The notes under the pieces are model-generated. The model was not told the DNA's origin and did no database searches. It was given only the letters and a program-made list of their open reading frames with translations. Shown piece after piece: positions 63,211-64,000 of a DNA stretch of 64,000 nt. Each line of letters starts with the position of its first letter. Position 1 is the stretch's first letter. The stretch is from Chitinophaga sp. XS-30 (lineage in GTDB: Bacteria > Bacteroidota > Bacteroidia > Chitinophagales > Chitinophagaceae). The DNA is taken from the NCBI RefSeq assembly GCF_008086345.1, contig NZ_CP043006.1, positions 2,106,032 to 2,170,031 on the forward strand, read 5' to 3'. Made by a program: the position numbers and the translations under genes.

Positions 63211-64000
63211 ATGAGGCAGTTCATCATATTTTTCCTTTTGCTGGTATGTACCGGCACCGCCCTCCGGGCACAATTCAATACCAACCGCCTCCCGGTAGGC
63301 GGCGGTGGCAACGCCTCCATGCAGCGGGACACCACAAAGCATGAGCATGAACCGGATACCCTCACCCTCCGTTTCCGCTACCTGGATGAACCGACGGACT
63401 TCATGCTGGATTCTTCACTGTACGACTTCAATCTCAATTACCTCCGCGTTCCGGCCAGCTATACCACCCTGGGCAATAACGGCACCGCCGCACGCAACCT
63501 TATTTTTACCCCGCGCATGCAGGCCGGCTTCGATCCGGGCTTCCACGCCTTTGATATTTACGGGTACAACCACCAGAATGCCCGCTTCTATAATACCAAC
63601 CGCCCCTATTCCGAACTGGGCTACCTTATCGGCGGACAGCAGGAACAGATGATCAACCTGATGCATACCCAGAACCGCGGCCAGAAATTCAACTTTTCCT
63701 TCGATTACCGGAAAGTAAATTCTCCCGGTTTTTACCTGAACCAGAGCACCAATCACGATACCTACCGTGTAACGGCCAATTACAACAGCCAGAACAAAAG
63801 GTACCATGTGCTGGCAAGCTATTATCTGAACAAATTCAACGGCGGCGAAAATGGCGGTATCAGGGCGGATTCCTTTCTCCATAAACCGGAATACGACCAG
63901 CTGCGCCTCATCCCCACAAAACTGGGCGGCGAAGGCACTGCCGGCAATTCCTTCTTCAATACTTTCATCCCCGTAAAGAACGCCTACCAGGAAGCCAGCT
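63211..64000 (+). CDS. Putative porin (Porin_10 family), 5' part
   Basis: The frame opens at ATG 63211 and stays open for 263 codons to the window edge. The signal peptide is RQFIIFFLLLVCTGTALRAQ. The mature start contains a Gly-rich run (PVGGGGNASMQRD), then LTLRFRYLDEPTDFMLDSSLYDFN and a run of alternating beta strands with aromatic girdle residues, as in the Porin_10 family of Bacteroidota outer-membrane barrels. Members are usually 600-700 residues, so more than half lies outside. Substrate unknown. Confidence 0.8.
   Translation, partial: MRQFIIFFLLLVCTGTALRAQFNTNRLPVGGGGNASMQRDTTKHEHEPDTLTLRFRYLDEPTDFMLDSSLYDFNLNYLRVPASYTTLGNNGTAARNLIFTPRMQAGFDPGFHAFDIYGYNHQNARFYNTNRPYSELGYLIGGQQEQMINLMHTQNRGQKFNFSFDYRKVNSPGFYLNQSTNHDTYRVTANYNSQNKRYHVLASYYLNKFNGGENGGIRADSFLHKPEYDQLRLIPTKLGGEGTAGNSFFNTFIPVKNAYQEAS

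Overview
The window reads as a chromosomal segment of a Bacteroidota bacterium, most likely a Chitinophaga-like member of the Chitinophagaceae. Supporting signs are a SusC/SusD pair, a type IX secretion (T9SS) C-terminal sorting domain, a PorW/SprE-like T9SS protein, LytS/LytTR-type signalling, cyanobacterial/plant-length IspH, and promoters of the Bacteroidota form (TTG or TTTG, about 19-20 bp, TAnnTTTG) ahead of several genes. No tRNA, rRNA, insertion sequence, phage or CRISPR array was seen.

Layout. 1-3075: end of a STAS-domain gene and clpC. 3328-8311: three secreted or surface proteins, two with phage-tail-fibre-like repeat modules and one with a T9SS sorting tail. 8336-12775: cmk, a gene-free promoter-to-terminator unit that looks like a structured ~480-nt RNA, a TPR histidine kinase plus LytTR regulator, and a triple terminator repeat. 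12776-18000: ispH, rhomboid protease, rpsA, a HxpB-like phosphatase. 18089-21976: a sulfite reductase/siroheme operon preceded by a short Cys-containing leader peptide and an intrinsic terminator. 21980-29853: thioesterase, pyrG, yidC, an M28 peptidase and a bifunctional PBP1A. 29957-38946: the PorW/SprE-like protein, a membrane stub resembling the N-terminus of M23 peptidases, bactofilin, AtpZ and an AtpI-like protein without the rest of ATP synthase, a SprT-like protein, OsmC, a MuiA-family chimera and a DUF4407 protein. 61037-64000: sucC, purine nucleoside phosphorylase and the start of a Porin_10 protein.

The main accessory block (39030-60903) is a glucuronoxylan utilisation locus. SusC/SusD take up oligosaccharides. 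GH10 xylanase, GH115 and GH67 alpha-glucuronidases and an acetyl-esterase-like protein carry signal peptides. A GPH-family symporter would import products, a GH43 enzyme without signal peptide would cut them in the cytoplasm, XylA starts xylose catabolism, and UxuA plus an SDR oxidoreductase fit the glucuronate branch. Two paralogous LacI-family regulators sit in the locus, and four copies of CAATCG(G/C)TTG lie in the control regions of uxuA/lacI, the GH115 operon and susC. In two of them the operator supplies the -33 TTG of a plausible promoter, so a LacI-controlled glucuronoxylan regulon can be read directly from the sequence.

The most interesting regulatory signals are the Cys leader with terminator at 18170-18287, the unassigned structured RNA at about 9141-9620, the shared LacI operators, and several long hairpins between co-directional genes. 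All structures were found by eye; no folding or database search was run.
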